Notes: a model not told the origin generated them from the letters alone. A stretch of DNA of 64,000 nucleotides from Clostridia bacterium (GCA_016938675.1 JAFGUF010000022.1:1-64000), one strand, 5' to 3'. Positions 8,164 to 17,858 are shown, counted from the stretch's first letter. Made by a program: numbers and translations.

Positions 8164-9205
8164 TTTGAGCCTCCTTGTTTTCCTTCATTTTTCCCCTGCC
8201 CTTGGTTACAGTCAGTATGCAAAGAGCCGATACTATTATCGAGCATATTATAACATATTTCGAGGCTGCAGTACCAATAGCTAATACATAAGTTACGAAT
8301 GTCCCTAGCAGCAAAGACAGCGTAGTAAGCCCGAACGCAAGGCCCTCATAGCCCTCCAGATATTCAGCCAAAACGCACAATGTCACCGGCATTGTCATAT
8401 TGAAAAGGAATATCCCCAGAATACACAGATATATATTACTATTGAAAAATGCAAGCAGCGGCAGGGAAAGAACCAATGCACCTACTCCCGTAAGCCTTGC
8501 ACCAAATTTATCAGCAATAAATCCACCGCTAAATTTCCCAAGAAATGAAGCTCCCGTTGCCAGAATAATTAGCCCCGTTGTTGTCTTCCATTCCATTGGT
8601 ATGGTGAATCCGGTATGTGCCCTAATAGCTACAGAAATACATATTAGCCCAATAGCTGCAGCAGGAATTATTTTCTTTGAAGCGGCACTAAATTCTGATT
8701 TTTCAAGATTGATACTTGTGCTGCAAAAAATATATATAAGCACTCCTGATACCGCTAAAAAAAACATGGGATATAATATTGATATCTCTGCTTTGCCTGC
8801 AAATGTGCCAAGCAATACTCCCCATGAACCGGATGAGACAAAGATACCGCTTCTGGACATTTTCCCTTTAGCATTTAGCAGACTGTCTATTCCGCCTCCT
8901 ACATGGAAAAATGCATTTCCGAGCGCAATCAGCACTACAGCAAGATATATCTGCTGCGCAAAAGCAAGACCCACAATCGTAATTACTACTCCTATCAGCC
9001 CTGCAGGAACATATCTTTTCATATCGCAGATATAGCCTACTATAAACTGCAGCCCAAACGCTACAGTATTGTATACAAGAAACCAGAAGGCCAGCTGCTG
9101 CAGATTTTCTACTCCTGCTGAAAGAGTGGAAAACAGCACGTAAAAACACGCGAAGTCCACAGCAAAATGCGCAAACGTGTAAACGGACAATGAACGTGTA
9201 TGCAT
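8156..9205 (-). CDS. MFS transporter
   Basis: Major facilitator superfamily permease (349 aa, about 11-12 helices), slightly shorter than usual. It has GYICDMKRYVPAG in the position of the cytoplasmic loop 2-3 motif and GGFIADKFGARLTGVG for the equivalent loop of the second half. The substrate cannot be read from sequence. AAGGAG lies six bases upstream of the ATG. It is followed without gap by the run of microproteins and preceded by two PH-like membrane proteins, so its partners may be these small proteins. Confidence 0.85.
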   Translation of the reverse strand: MHTRSLSVYTFAHFAVDFACFYVLFSTLSAGVENLQQLAFWFLVYNTVAFGLQFIVGYICDMKRYVPAGLIGVVITIVGLAFAQQIYLAVVLIALGNAFFHVGGGIDSLLNAKGKMSRSGIFVSSGSWGVLLGTFAGKAEISILYPMFFLAVSGVLIYIFCSTSINLEKSEFSAASKKIIPAAAIGLICISVAIRAHTGFTIPMEWKTTTGLIILATGASFLGKFSGGFIADKFGARLTGVGALVLSLPLLAFFNSNIYLCILGIFLFNMTMPVTLCVLAEYLEGYEGLAFGLTTLSLLLGTFVTYVLAIGTAASKYVIICSIIVSALCILTVTKGRGKMKENKEAQNA

Positions 9206-9215
9206 AGATAACTCC

Positions 9216-9788
9216 TTAATATATGTCTTCCTTTATTTCTTTGCCCCAATAATCTTTTATCAGATGCAATTCAACATCAGAACATAAAATAAAAAATCCG
9301 CCTGATAGTTTTGTTTTGTGTTTTTCAATCTTGTGGGTAAATCGATCTTTTTTGTTGATACCTTTATAAAACTGCTCTTTATCTGCAATTATTACGAGCA
9401 TAGGAACTTCTATGCCTCTCAACTTATCTATAATTGAAGCCTGGCTTTCAATCTCTATATGAATAATTTTACTCCATTTGAATTCATTCTCAATTATTAC
9501 CCCGTCTATATCATCATATACTTTTATACTGTTCTCATCAAATTCGTGCATCTGGTTACGGCTTATTAGCTTAGTTAAGCCAAAATACCCCAAGAAACTC
9601 AGACTACCGAGCATAAAAAACCAAAAAACAATGATGGCCAGCATCATGAAAACGATTCCTTGCTCTTTGTTAATATTAATCAAGTAAATTATGAAAAGCG
9701 TTGCAAACAGCATCGCTCCAACTAGCAAAAATATCTTCCCCGTTTCTATTTTTTTTCTTATTTTCTCTGTAATTGAATCAGTTCTCAT
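9216..9788 (-). CDS. Two-TM membrane protein with PH-like (YcxB-type) domain, copy 2
   Basis: 190-aa protein with two close membrane helices (about 17-40 and 46-72 of the chosen frame) and a soluble C-terminal domain that includes a FKWSKIIHIEIESQ strand pattern, typical of YcxB-like/PH-like domains fused to a TM hairpin. The frame stays open to 9836, but GGAGGG followed by AAAGT and ATG supports 9788, which overlaps the upstream gene by 11 bases. The layout equals that of the preceding gene (9778-10311), so the two are probably ancient tandem duplicates. No function is known. Confidence 0.6.
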   Translation of the reverse strand: MRTDSITEKIRKKIETGKIFLLVGAMLFATLFIIYLININKEQGIVFMMLAIIVFWFFMLGSLSFLGYFGLTKLISRNQMHEFDENSIKVYDDIDGVIIENEFKWSKIIHIEIESQASIIDKLRGIEVPMLVIIADKEQFYKGINKKDRFTHKIEKHKTKLSGGFFILCSDVELHLIKDYWGKEIKEDIY

Positions 9789-10311
9789 ACTTTCCCTCCA
9801 ATGCCAGCTTATACTCGCCGATAATTTCCTTTTCATAATACTTTTTTAGTTCTCTATAAAATTCAGGATAGTATTCAACATATAGAAACTTTCCATCTAT
9901 TTTTTTTATGTTCAGTCCATTCATCGTGTATTCGCTGCATTGCTGCTTTGTAAGAGATCTTTCAAAAATATATATCATCCTGATTTGCCCTGCAAGACCT
10001 AAATATATCAAGCCAACATCTGACCATTTCATTTCAATTTCTTTTTTAGGACCGTTGAACAGCATCCCTTCTTCCTTCAAAGTTATTCTATACCGGTCAC
10101 CTGAGTAGGTGAAAACAGAAATATATATAACAGCAGCTAATAAGAACGATAACCCTCCAAAAGCATATGACAGTATGATCATATCTTCTCTTTCTATATC
10201 AGGAACTAAAATCACTAATACAAGCCAAATGCTCATAAAAAATGCTGGTAGAATTAGGGGCGTTAAGTACCTATTAACTTTATTCTTAGGTCTAAAAATA
10301 GTGAATTCCAT
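9778..10311 (-). CDS. Two-TM membrane protein with PH-like (YcxB-type) domain, copy 1
   Basis: 177 aa. Two hydrophobic helices (about 15-37 and 45-68) are followed by a soluble domain beginning DRYRITLKEEGMLFNGPKKE, then MKWSDVGLIYLG; this beta-strand pattern and the conserved KWSD-type motif are seen in YcxB-like PH domains. GGAGAG lies seven bases upstream of ATG. It is the first gene of the long minus-strand operon that runs down to 5677. Function unknown. Confidence 0.6.
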   Translation of the reverse strand: MEFTIFRPKNKVNRYLTPLILPAFFMSIWLVLVILVPDIEREDMIILSYAFGGLSFLLAAVIYISVFTYSGDRYRITLKEEGMLFNGPKKEIEMKWSDVGLIYLGLAGQIRMIYIFERSLTKQQCSEYTMNGLNIKKIDGKFLYVEYYPEFYRELKKYYEKEIIGEYKLALEGKYEN

Positions 10312-10717
10312 TTTTCTGCTCTCCGATTTCTTATTTAATTGTATTAAATCTTCTAATCAAAAAATTGTTAATCCTAGTATGCCTAAAGCAATATCTTTTG
10401 TCCCATGCTCAATTACAAATTATACCACGATGTCATCGTTTTGGAAATATAAAAACGATAAGCAACACACATGTATGACTACAAAAAAATTTAGCAAATG
10501 CAGTGTTTATGCAATCTCAACCGCTAAAAAAGATAATATAATACACTTTTTAACGTATTATTATACGATTTATTTTGTAACAAATATATGAACTTAGATT
10601 ATTTTAATATAAACATTGTGTATAATTAATAAACAATGTGTTAACTTAACAATTGTGTAAAATCTTTATGTTATTTTTTGTACAGATAGATATAAAAATA
10701 ACAATTAAAGGGTTACT
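10312..10717. other. 406-bp AT-rich intergenic region between divergent genes
   Basis: Separates the divergent PH-like gene and the beta-helix surface protein. The right half is extremely AT-rich and holds three direct repeats of an AACAWTGTGT-type motif, described separately. A plus-strand open frame runs through much of it (from 10109), but it overlaps a convincing gene and has no family features. No RNA gene was recognised. Confidence 0.6.
10612..10658 (+). repeat. Three direct repeats (AACATTGTGT / AACAATGTGT / AACAATTGTGT)
   Basis: Near-identical 10-11-base motifs begin at 10612, 10632 and 10648, 60-106 bp upstream of the surface-protein start. The first overlaps a TATAAT (10621-10626) that could be the -10 element, though no good -35 is present. 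This arrangement suggests binding sites for a regulator that acts in place of a -35. Inference from pattern only. Confidence 0.45.
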
Positions 10718-13390
10718 ATGCGAAATAAAATACTTCTAGTTTTATTGCTTGTGTTGGTTGTGCTGACTTTTTCCAAGGCTGCCTATGCAGCTGATTATTC
10801 AATAAATTCAGATACTGACCTTGCATCGCTCTCTCCAGCGGCAGGAAGCACTATCATCGTTCAAAGCGGAACAACACTAACTATCTCTTCATCAAATACA
10901 TCTGCTTTGTATGATATAAGTATCATATGCGAAAGCGATGTTCATCTTACAATTCAAAACCTAAATATCATTTCAACAGCAGGCACTGCACTTGCCTTTT
11001 CGGGCGGAAGCAACAGTCTTAAAATAAAAGGCACAAATAATCTGCAGTCTGCGGCGCACTGCCCCGGCGTAAAGGCAGAAAATGATACTGAATTGACAAT
11101 TTCCGGCGAAGGTCAGCTGACTGCCCGCGGCGGCACAATGGGTGCAGGCATAGGCGGCAGCGAAAACATCGGCGCAGTTACAGACGAATCACTAAGAATC
11201 AGCTCCGGACATATAAATATACTTTCCGGCACAATAATTGCCTATGGTGGCAGCTATGGAGCAGGTATTGGCGGCGGCGAGCAGGGCCACGGCGGATATA
11301 TAAATATATCCGGAGGCACAGTTACAGCCTATGGCGGCGCGACAAGCGCAGCAGGAATAGGTGGGGGCTCAGGGGGCAAAAGCGGGCTTATAACAATTTC
11401 AGGCGGAACAATTACAGCCTACGGCACAAACAGCGGCGCAGCAATAGGATCTGGCAGCTCATTCAGAGTGGAGGAGATTACTATCTCCGGCGGCACTGTA
11501 AACGCATATGCCGGCTCATCCGCGGCAGGAATCGGTGGAGGATACCTAAGCCCTGGCGGCATCATAAAAATAACAGGCGGGACTATTAATGCCCGCGGCG
11601 GGTGGCAAGGCGCAGCCATTGGCAGCGGCCATTATGCTGACTGCGGCACTATAATAATAGAAGGTGGCGACATAAAAGCCACATTATCATCCGGAACATA
11701 TTCGGCAGCCATCGGAACAGGAAGATACGGAAGAGGCGGCACTATAATAATAAAAGGCGGCACTATATATGCCCAGGGCGGCAGCTACGGCGGAGCAGCA
11801 ATAGGGAGTGGATGGAATAGCAGCATCACTGAGACAACATACATACAAATATCCGGTGGCACCATAGACGCAAGAGCCAAATATGCCGCAGCAATAGGCG
11901 GAGGAAGGTTCGTCGACAACAATGGGGATATCATAATCACCGGAGGCGTTATATCAACCTACACTTCAGTATCCGGCTATAATGATATCGGGGCATGCCA
12001 GAATACATACTCCGGCAGAGTACTAATAAGCGGAGATGCTGCACTTTTCCTTCAAAACAATACTTCATCAGAAATAGTTACATCCACGCACAACTATTTC
12101 GACAATGAAACATATGTGTCAGGCTCTGCTTACGGATATGACCTTATAGCCTCATGGTCGGGCACGGCATATGCATGGCTTCCTACGATTGACGTAATGT
12201 ATGCTGCGGGTCGAGGCGGCAGCTTAAGCCAGAGAATGCTGTCTTCTGAAAATTCTGAAAAGGTTCTTAAAGGGTATAGCCCGAAAAATGCTCCTGCAGT
12301 CACACCAGACTCAGGATATTCATTTGTCGGGTGGAGCAACGGCAGCTTAACATCAACTAATCTTAATAACTTCAAAATATACTCACCTACTACCTTAACT
12401 GCAGTTTTCGAGCCGATAAATGTTACATCTGTATCCCTAGATATATATGACGCTACATTGATATTGGGCGATTCAGATATATTAAATGATACTATTGACC
12501 TGACTGAAACTATTTCTCCCGATGATGCTGCAGATAAAAGCGTGACCTGGAAGAGTTCTGATAATTCCATTGCAACAGTGGATAAAAACGGCATAGTAAC
12601 AGCAATTTCCGAAGGAGCAGCAACCATTACTGTGGAGACAACTGACGGCGGATACACCGCAAGCTGCACAATTACAGTAATACAGCTTTCAACAGAAATA
12701 GCTTTGGATAAGTACAATATTTATCTTGTAAAAGGCTCCCTAGACACCCTAACCAGCACAATAACGCCAAGTACCACAAGCGACAAAGGCGTAACATGGA
12801 GCTGCGATAACCCTAACGTAGCAACATTTACAGTATTAAGTGACAATACCATACAAATTACGGCTCAGGGAGCAGGAACGGCAAATATTACAGTGACAGC
12901 AAATGACAGCGGAAAATCAGCCACCTGTGTAGTGCATGTAAATAATCCTGACTTAGGTTCAAGTTCAAAGAAAGCGAACCTCACAGCGCAGCTGGTAAAT
13001 GAATCTGGCGCTGGAGTGGGAGGATATAGCTTCACTCTATATTCAGACCCAATTTCAGATATTACAGATTCGACGGGAAATGTTGCATTTTTAAATATAG
13101 CCTATGACTACCATACGCTGATAATTGCTGACAGCTCCGGAGCGGAAATAAGAAGATATGACCTTATATTTACCTTAAGTTCAGACAACGGGTATTCTCT
13201 ATCAGGAAGTGACATACGCCTTAACTACACCGCAAATACAGAAAACATACATCTGCTTTTCAAAATAAATGACACAGGAGATGACATAACTTTTGAAGAT
13301 GTTGATTTCAAGGTTTCCAATCCTGTAACAGGCGACAGAACTTCTTTATGGGAGAGAATTATTGAATTTATAAAAGGGCTGTTTAGTTAA
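10718..13390 (+). CDS. Secreted beta-helix repeat protein with Ig-like (Big_2) and Cna-B-like domains
   Basis: Signal peptide LLVLLLVLVVLTFSKAAYA ends near residue 25. Residues ~125-440 hold about ten tandem repeats of 29-32 aa built on ISGGTITAYGxxSGAAIGSG, a right-handed parallel beta-helix pattern. Next come an InlB/Flg_new-like repeat near 490-565 (GYSFVGWSNG...LTAVFEP), two Big_2 Ig-like domains (about 568-655 and 660-745, with TWKSSDNSIATVDKNGIVTA as a marker), and a Cna-B/SpaA-like domain (about 755-830). There is no LPXTG motif or SLH domain; the C-terminus is a short amphipathic FIKGLFS. A role as adhesin or extracellular matrix protein is likely but inferred. RBS AAAGGG. Confidence 0.78.
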   Translation: MRNKILLVLLLVLVVLTFSKAAYAADYSINSDTDLASLSPAAGSTIIVQSGTTLTISSSNTSALYDISIICESDVHLTIQNLNIISTAGTALAFSGGSNSLKIKGTNNLQSAAHCPGVKAENDTELTISGEGQLTARGGTMGAGIGGSENIGAVTDESLRISSGHINILSGTIIAYGGSYGAGIGGGEQGHGGYINISGGTVTAYGGATSAAGIGGGSGGKSGLITISGGTITAYGTNSGAAIGSGSSFRVEEITISGGTVNAYAGSSAAGIGGGYLSPGGIIKITGGTINARGGWQGAAIGSGHYADCGTIIIEGGDIKATLSSGTYSAAIGTGRYGRGGTIIIKGGTIYAQGGSYGGAAIGSGWNSSITETTYIQISGGTIDARAKYAAAIGGGRFVDNNGDIIITGGVISTYTSVSGYNDIGACQNTYSGRVLISGDAALFLQNNTSSEIVTSTHNYFDNETYVSGSAYGYDLIASWSGTAYAWLPTIDVMYAAGRGGSLSQRMLSSENSEKVLKGYSPKNAPAVTPDSGYSFVGWSNGSLTSTNLNNFKIYSPTTLTAVFEPINVTSVSLDIYDATLILGDSDILNDTIDLTETISPDDAADKSVTWKSSDNSIATVDKNGIVTAISEGAATITVETTDGGYTASCTITVIQLSTEIALDKYNIYLVKGSLDTLTSTITPSTTSDKGVTWSCDNPNVATFTVLSDNTIQITAQGAGTANITVTANDSGKSATCVVHVNNPDLGSSSKKANLTAQLVNESGAGVGGYSFTLYSDPISDITDSTGNVAFLNIAYDYHTLIIADSSGAEIRRYDLIFTLSSDNGYSLSGSDIRLNYTANTENIHLLFKINDTGDDITFEDVDFKVSNPVTGDRTSLWERIIEFIKGLFS

Positions 13391-13429
13391 TAATAGTTCA
13401 ATATAAAATGATTTAAGTGATTTATAAAA

Positions 13430-13460
13430 GAAGGCGGAGTTTTTACTCCGCCTTCTTTGC
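13430..13460. terminator. Bidirectional intrinsic terminator
   Basis: Perfect stem AAGGCGGAGT / ACTCCGCCTT with a TTTT loop, flanked by A- and T-rich bases on both sides. It lies between the converging surface-protein gene and the minus-strand membrane gene and can serve both. Confidence 0.85.
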
Positions 13461-13465
13461 AATCT

Positions 13466-14416
13466 TTATTGATTCAATCCAATGGCTTTATGTATCTGGC
13501 TCTGCATCAATGCAAGAGAGAAGAAGCAAAGGAAAAACAATCCCTGTATGGCGTATAATGCGCTCATGTCAGCATCTTTGGATAACTTCGCTAGTTTCCT
13601 GCCGGTTGTGTACAGCCAATACACAGCATAAAACGGGACTATAAAAAACATTGCGGTTTCAAGCGAGGAATTTATTTCGCTGCCCTCCAGCTTTGCTACA
13701 TCATCATTCACTGACTTAACCCAGTAGACAGCATATATACCAAGAGTAACAATAGATAATATAACGCTCCAGCCAATGCTCTTTTTGATGATGTCTTTGT
13801 CGCCTGCTTTCGCAGGGAAGAATATGCAGCTCACCCACATCAGAACAAGAACACCCAATGTATATAAAATTGCTTTAGCACTTATCATAACTTCCGCTAT
13901 TCCACTGCTGTAGTGTTCAATAAGCTTGATATTGGCTAAAAAATCCTTACTACTATACTGAATCACAAAAACAGATGAAACAGTAAATATTAGAACCGCA
14001 TAAATTAGTGCCATGTTTCTTTTTGATAAATATATTCCAAAAAGTAAATAAGCAGCAATTATAGGCAAATCATTATAAAATAGATATAAATCTGCTGATG
14101 TGATTCCAACTTTAAGATATATGGATATACCAAGGGATACTGCCTTTGCAAAGGCACCCAGGAAAAACACAGATGACAAATTCTTTAGCTTATCAGGGCT
14201 GAATGCAGCAATCATAGTATAGGCTGCAAGTGCAATTATTATTACCCACTCTGCCGTAGCCAAGAAGAAACTGTTATTGAGAGATTTTGCCTTCAACGCT
14301 GGCGGCACCAGCGTAATCATATATATCGCGTATGCAATCGCTGCAAGAGTTATCAATATTCCCGCTGCAAGAAGCGGCTTGCTTATTTTTCTCTCCGCAT
14401 TATTGTTTATTTCCAT
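13466..14416 (-). CDS. Polytopic membrane protein with C-terminal DUF4234-like domain
   Basis: 316 aa with about nine hydrophobic helices. The N-terminal two thirds are unassigned membrane segments. The C-terminal third begins IIKKSIGWSVILSIVTLGIY followed by AVYWVKSVNDDV, the pattern of DUF4234 (a pair of helices around a G-I-Y-x-x-Y-W motif). No transport or enzyme motif was seen. It appears to be a single-gene unit, ended by the shared terminator at 13430-13460. Function unknown. Confidence 0.6.
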   Translation of the reverse strand: MEINNNAERKISKPLLAAGILITLAAIAYAIYMITLVPPALKAKSLNNSFFLATAEWVIIIALAAYTMIAAFSPDKLKNLSSVFFLGAFAKAVSLGISIYLKVGITSADLYLFYNDLPIIAAYLLFGIYLSKRNMALIYAVLIFTVSSVFVIQYSSKDFLANIKLIEHYSSGIAEVMISAKAILYTLGVLVLMWVSCIFFPAKAGDKDIIKKSIGWSVILSIVTLGIYAVYWVKSVNDDVAKLEGSEINSSLETAMFFIVPFYAVYWLYTTGRKLAKLSKDADMSALYAIQGLFFLCFFSLALMQSQIHKAIGLNQ

Positions 14417-14566
14417 AATGTCTCCTTAAAACTTTAAAATGAGTCCGTATATAAATTTCATATAATTATATCATACATCAGTTGAGAATAAAATTAAAAT
14501 TCTCCAGGTCAATTTTTTGAACCATAAAAGCGACGAATCCATCGAGTTAAATTAACAACGATATCA

Positions 14567-15439
14567 TTAACTGCCTTTCTTAAACCACGGTATCAGCGCG
14601 CTAACTTGGCTTTGATACTGCGCATAATCTTCACACTTGCTGACAATGTGCTTTTCCATCATTGGCACACTTATGAAGACAAAAAGTAAGGTTATTAAAA
14701 TCGGCCCTGCGGCCACTATATAGCTGCCATCTGCGCTTCCTGCATACATAATGAAAAGCCCCCACCAGAAACATATCTCGCCTAAATAATTCGGATGTCT
14801 AGAATACTTCCACAGCCCGGTATTTATGCATCTGCCTCCGCCTGCAGCTCTGTGCCTTTTCATCTGCGTGTCTGCTGCCATCTGCATTGCGGGGCTTGCT
14901 AATGCAATTGCCAGCCCAATATAGAACAATATACCGGCATATGATTGGTTGAATACTATGCTATAGGCTGCAGCCATTCCGAAGAATACCAGCACTGTGG
15001 GCATCAGGTTAATCCCAAAAAGATTAACTATCTGCCACATCTTTCCGCTGTCTTCACGCAGATTTGAATACCTCCAGTCCTCGTGATGCATTCCCTGCCA
15101 GTTGACTGCCCAGTTATATGTCAGCCTGATTGACCAAAAAAGCACAGCACAAATCAAAGCACCGTCAACAAATGATATTTCTCCGCCCCTAATTATCAGC
15201 CATCCAGCCAACAGAATTGGCGGAGCCACCGACCAATACGGGTCGTAAACACTGGAATTTCTAAATAGTACTCCGGCAAGCCAAACAAATATTGTCGCTG
15301 CAACATCAGCCCAAAAAAACGAAATTAGCATCCCGCTTCTTTGAGTAAGCCTGTATGCAATATAGCCGATAAATAAAGCCGCCAGATAAATGATTATAAT
15401 AATTGCAATGGACGCGGCTTTTGATATATTTTTTCCCAT
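14567..15439 (-). CDS. DUF1295 / steroid 5-alpha-reductase-like membrane protein
   Basis: 290-aa integral membrane protein with about seven helices. The SRHPNYLGEICFWWGLFIMY segment (near 214-233) is the hallmark of the DUF1295 and isoprenylcysteine methyltransferase/3-oxo-5-alpha-steroid reductase fold, where it binds cofactor. NWAVNWQGMHHEDWRYSNLR (about 110-130) is the other conserved block of DUF1295 proteins. Substrate unknown; lipid or terpenoid reduction is possible by family analogy only. It follows ppk1 by about 130 bp on the same strand. Confidence 0.8.
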   Translation of the reverse strand: MGKNISKAASIAIIIIIYLAALFIGYIAYRLTQRSGMLISFFWADVAATIFVWLAGVLFRNSSVYDPYWSVAPPILLAGWLIIRGGEISFVDGALICAVLFWSIRLTYNWAVNWQGMHHEDWRYSNLREDSGKMWQIVNLFGINLMPTVLVFFGMAAAYSIVFNQSYAGILFYIGLAIALASPAMQMAADTQMKRHRAAGGGRCINTGLWKYSRHPNYLGEICFWWGLFIMYAGSADGSYIVAAGPILITLLFVFISVPMMEKHIVSKCEDYAQYQSQVSALIPWFKKGS

Positions 15440-15571
15440 TTTTTTCTCCTTGTATTGTGATTTTTATCTCTTTCTATTGGTGTCTCCTTGCTCTGCTCTT
15501 AGATACTTCGCATTTACTTTTCTCCATGCATCCCGGATTATTTCGGCGCAGATTTGATTGCATTAAGCCTT

Positions 15572-17668
15572 CTACGGTTTAGTTTTCGGTTTGAATATTA
15601 CGTCCGGCGCCATCAGGCTTCTTCGCGCTGCATTTCTGTATTGCTTGAAAAAACTCTCCTGTGAATTTATTTTCTTTCCCCTAGATGCCATTTTCCGGTA
15701 TGTTCCGTCGCTCTGCTGTACTCTCATCTTTACATTGTCGCTGAGCATCAGCTCCATTGCCTCAATTACACTATGTCTTATGTCATCCTGCTCAATCGGG
15801 AACAGTACCTCGACTCTCCTGTCTAGATTCCTTGGCATCCAGTCGGCAGAAGCCAAATACACTTTGTTTTCCCCGCCTGACGTAAATATATATATTCTAT
15901 GGTGCTCTAGATACCTGCCTACAATTGACATGACTTCAATATTTTCAGACAGGCCTTTTACTTTGGAGCGCAAGCCATTAATCCCCCTTATAAGCAGACG
16001 AATTTTAACCCCTGCCTGTGAGGCTTCGTATAGCTTTTCAATGATCTCCTCGTCAATTAGAGCATTGACCTTGGCTGTTATTCCGCTTGGCAGCATATTG
16101 CGCGCTTTCTCTATCTCTTTATCTATCATATCAATAAAGAATTTTCTCAGACCTGTCGGTGCGATAAAAAGCTTCTTGTACTGCGCAGGAACTGAAAAAC
16201 CAGTGAGAACATTAAAGAGCGCTGAAACATCTGCTGTTATAGCCGGCTTCGCAGTAAATAATCCGAAATCAGTATATATTTTTGCTGTAGAATCATTGTA
16301 ATTCCCTGTACCTAGGTGAACATACCTTCTTATGCCGTCTTCTTCCCTTCTTACAATGAGCAGCGCTTTGCAGTGCACCTTCAGCCCCAGCAGCCCGTAA
16401 ATGACATGGCACCCGGCATCCTCCAGCCGCTTTGCCCAAGCAATGTTATTCTCTTCGTCAAATCTGGCCTTTAGCTCAACCAGCACTGTCACCTGCTTGC
16501 CCATCTGCGCAGCTCTAATCAGTGCTGAAACAATGGGCGAATTGCCGCTGACCCTGTACAGAGTCTGCTTTATCGCCAGTACCCTTTCATCTGCAGCAGC
16601 CTTTTCAACAATATCAATTACAGGCTGAAATGATTCGTACGGATGGTGCAGCAGGATGTCCTTTTCCTTAATTGTATCAAACATATTCTCATCCTGCCTG
16701 AAGCATAAGGATTCCTGAGGCGGATCACTGCCGTACTTGTATTGATTATATTCATTCAGGTCAGTAAACGGAAATAGATATGTCAAATCGAGCGGCCCGT
16801 CTACTCTGAATACATCCGACTGGTCGACATTCAAATTTTCTTTAAGAAATTCTAATAAGTCTTCTCTGATATTTCCTTCTGAGAATCCATTCATTATCTC
16901 AAGTCTGCAAGGCTCACCATGTCGCCTGTTCTTAAGAGATTTTTCTATCTCCAGCAACAGATCCTGAGCGTCCTCATCTATAAACAAGTCTCCGTTTCTT
17001 GTTATCCTGAAAAGCTCTGCATCTCCAACTTCGTATCCATTGAAGAAATTGCCTATATGCATTAATATTGCGTCTTCTATCAGTATGTATCTGCGGCTTT
17101 CGCCAATTCTAATAAACCGCCTCAGAATTGATGGTATCTGGACAATTGCGTGCACAGTTTCGTCCGTTCCTATCTTTTTCAGGCTTAAAGCAATATTAAT
17201 CTTTTTATTCGCAAGATTAGGGAATGGCCGCGATGCATCCACGGCAAGCGGTGTAAGCACCGGCTGAATTACCTCTGCATAATATTTATCTACATATGCC
17301 TTTTCGCTGTCTTTAAGGTCTTTGCCCCTTATTATTTCGATGTCTTCCTTATTGCAGGCATTGAGCAAGTCTCGGTAGCAGGCGTATTGAGCCTTCATAA
17401 ATTCATGTGTTTTTTTATTAGCCTGCTCCAGCTGCTCCTCAGGAAGAAGCCCCGCAATATCAGCACGAGTTACGCCATAATCGACCTGCTGCTTAAGCCC
17501 TGCTATGCGTACCATAAAAAATTCATCCAAATTAGATGCCGTTATAGCCAAAAATTTCAGTCTCTCGAAAAGCGGTATTTTGTTGTCCTCCGCTTCCTGC
17601 AAAACTCTATAGTTGAAGTCCAGCCAGGAGAGTTCCCTGTTTGTAAAAAGCTGCTTTTGATTTTTCAT
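15572..17668 (-). CDS. ppk1: Polyphosphate kinase 1
   Basis: Reversible transfer of the gamma-phosphate of ATP to polyphosphate. All four Ppk1 domains are present in 698 aa: the N-terminal helical part starting NRELSWLDFNYRVLQEAEDN, the head domain, and two PLD-fold catalytic domains. The phosphorylated histidine lies in GLKVHCKALLIVRR, followed by YVHLGTGNYND; the second conserved His is in LEHHRIYIFTSG. Length is normal for the family. No exopolyphosphatase gene is adjacent. The ATG is near the window of an AT-rich spacer and lacks a strong Shine-Dalgarno. Confidence 0.95.
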   Translation of the reverse strand: MKNQKQLFTNRELSWLDFNYRVLQEAEDNKIPLFERLKFLAITASNLDEFFMVRIAGLKQQVDYGVTRADIAGLLPEEQLEQANKKTHEFMKAQYACYRDLLNACNKEDIEIIRGKDLKDSEKAYVDKYYAEVIQPVLTPLAVDASRPFPNLANKKINIALSLKKIGTDETVHAIVQIPSILRRFIRIGESRRYILIEDAILMHIGNFFNGYEVGDAELFRITRNGDLFIDEDAQDLLLEIEKSLKNRRHGEPCRLEIMNGFSEGNIREDLLEFLKENLNVDQSDVFRVDGPLDLTYLFPFTDLNEYNQYKYGSDPPQESLCFRQDENMFDTIKEKDILLHHPYESFQPVIDIVEKAAADERVLAIKQTLYRVSGNSPIVSALIRAAQMGKQVTVLVELKARFDEENNIAWAKRLEDAGCHVIYGLLGLKVHCKALLIVRREEDGIRRYVHLGTGNYNDSTAKIYTDFGLFTAKPAITADVSALFNVLTGFSVPAQYKKLFIAPTGLRKFFIDMIDKEIEKARNMLPSGITAKVNALIDEEIIEKLYEASQAGVKIRLLIRGINGLRSKVKGLSENIEVMSIVGRYLEHHRIYIFTSGGENKVYLASADWMPRNLDRRVEVLFPIEQDDIRHSVIEAMELMLSDNVKMRVQQSDGTYRKMASRGKKINSQESFFKQYRNAARRSLMAPDVIFKPKTKP

Positions 17669-17858
17669 TTTATGCCTGCCTAAATAATCTATAGAATATT
17701 ATAACACAATATATTTTTTATTATATTATTAAATACCCCCTAAGCACAATATTTACATGCATTTAAAATGAATATTTCAAGCAAAACTAAATGAGTGTTG
17801 AAATAAATCCAGTGCTACTGTAATATATATTCTATATATTTAAATAAAGAGGTGCACA

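Noticed and set aside
8400-9035. Long plus-strand open frame opposite the MFS gene
   Set aside because: Shadow of the transporter; proline- and isoleucine-rich translation with no family features or start signals.
10109-10591. 160-codon plus-strand open frame
   Set aside because: It overlaps the well-supported gene 9778-10311 on the other strand, continues through AT-rich spacer, has no ribosome binding site and no domain features.
15591-16301. Long plus-strand open frame opposite ppk1
   Set aside because: It is the reverse-strand shadow of a strongly conserved gene; the translation has no recognisable domain.
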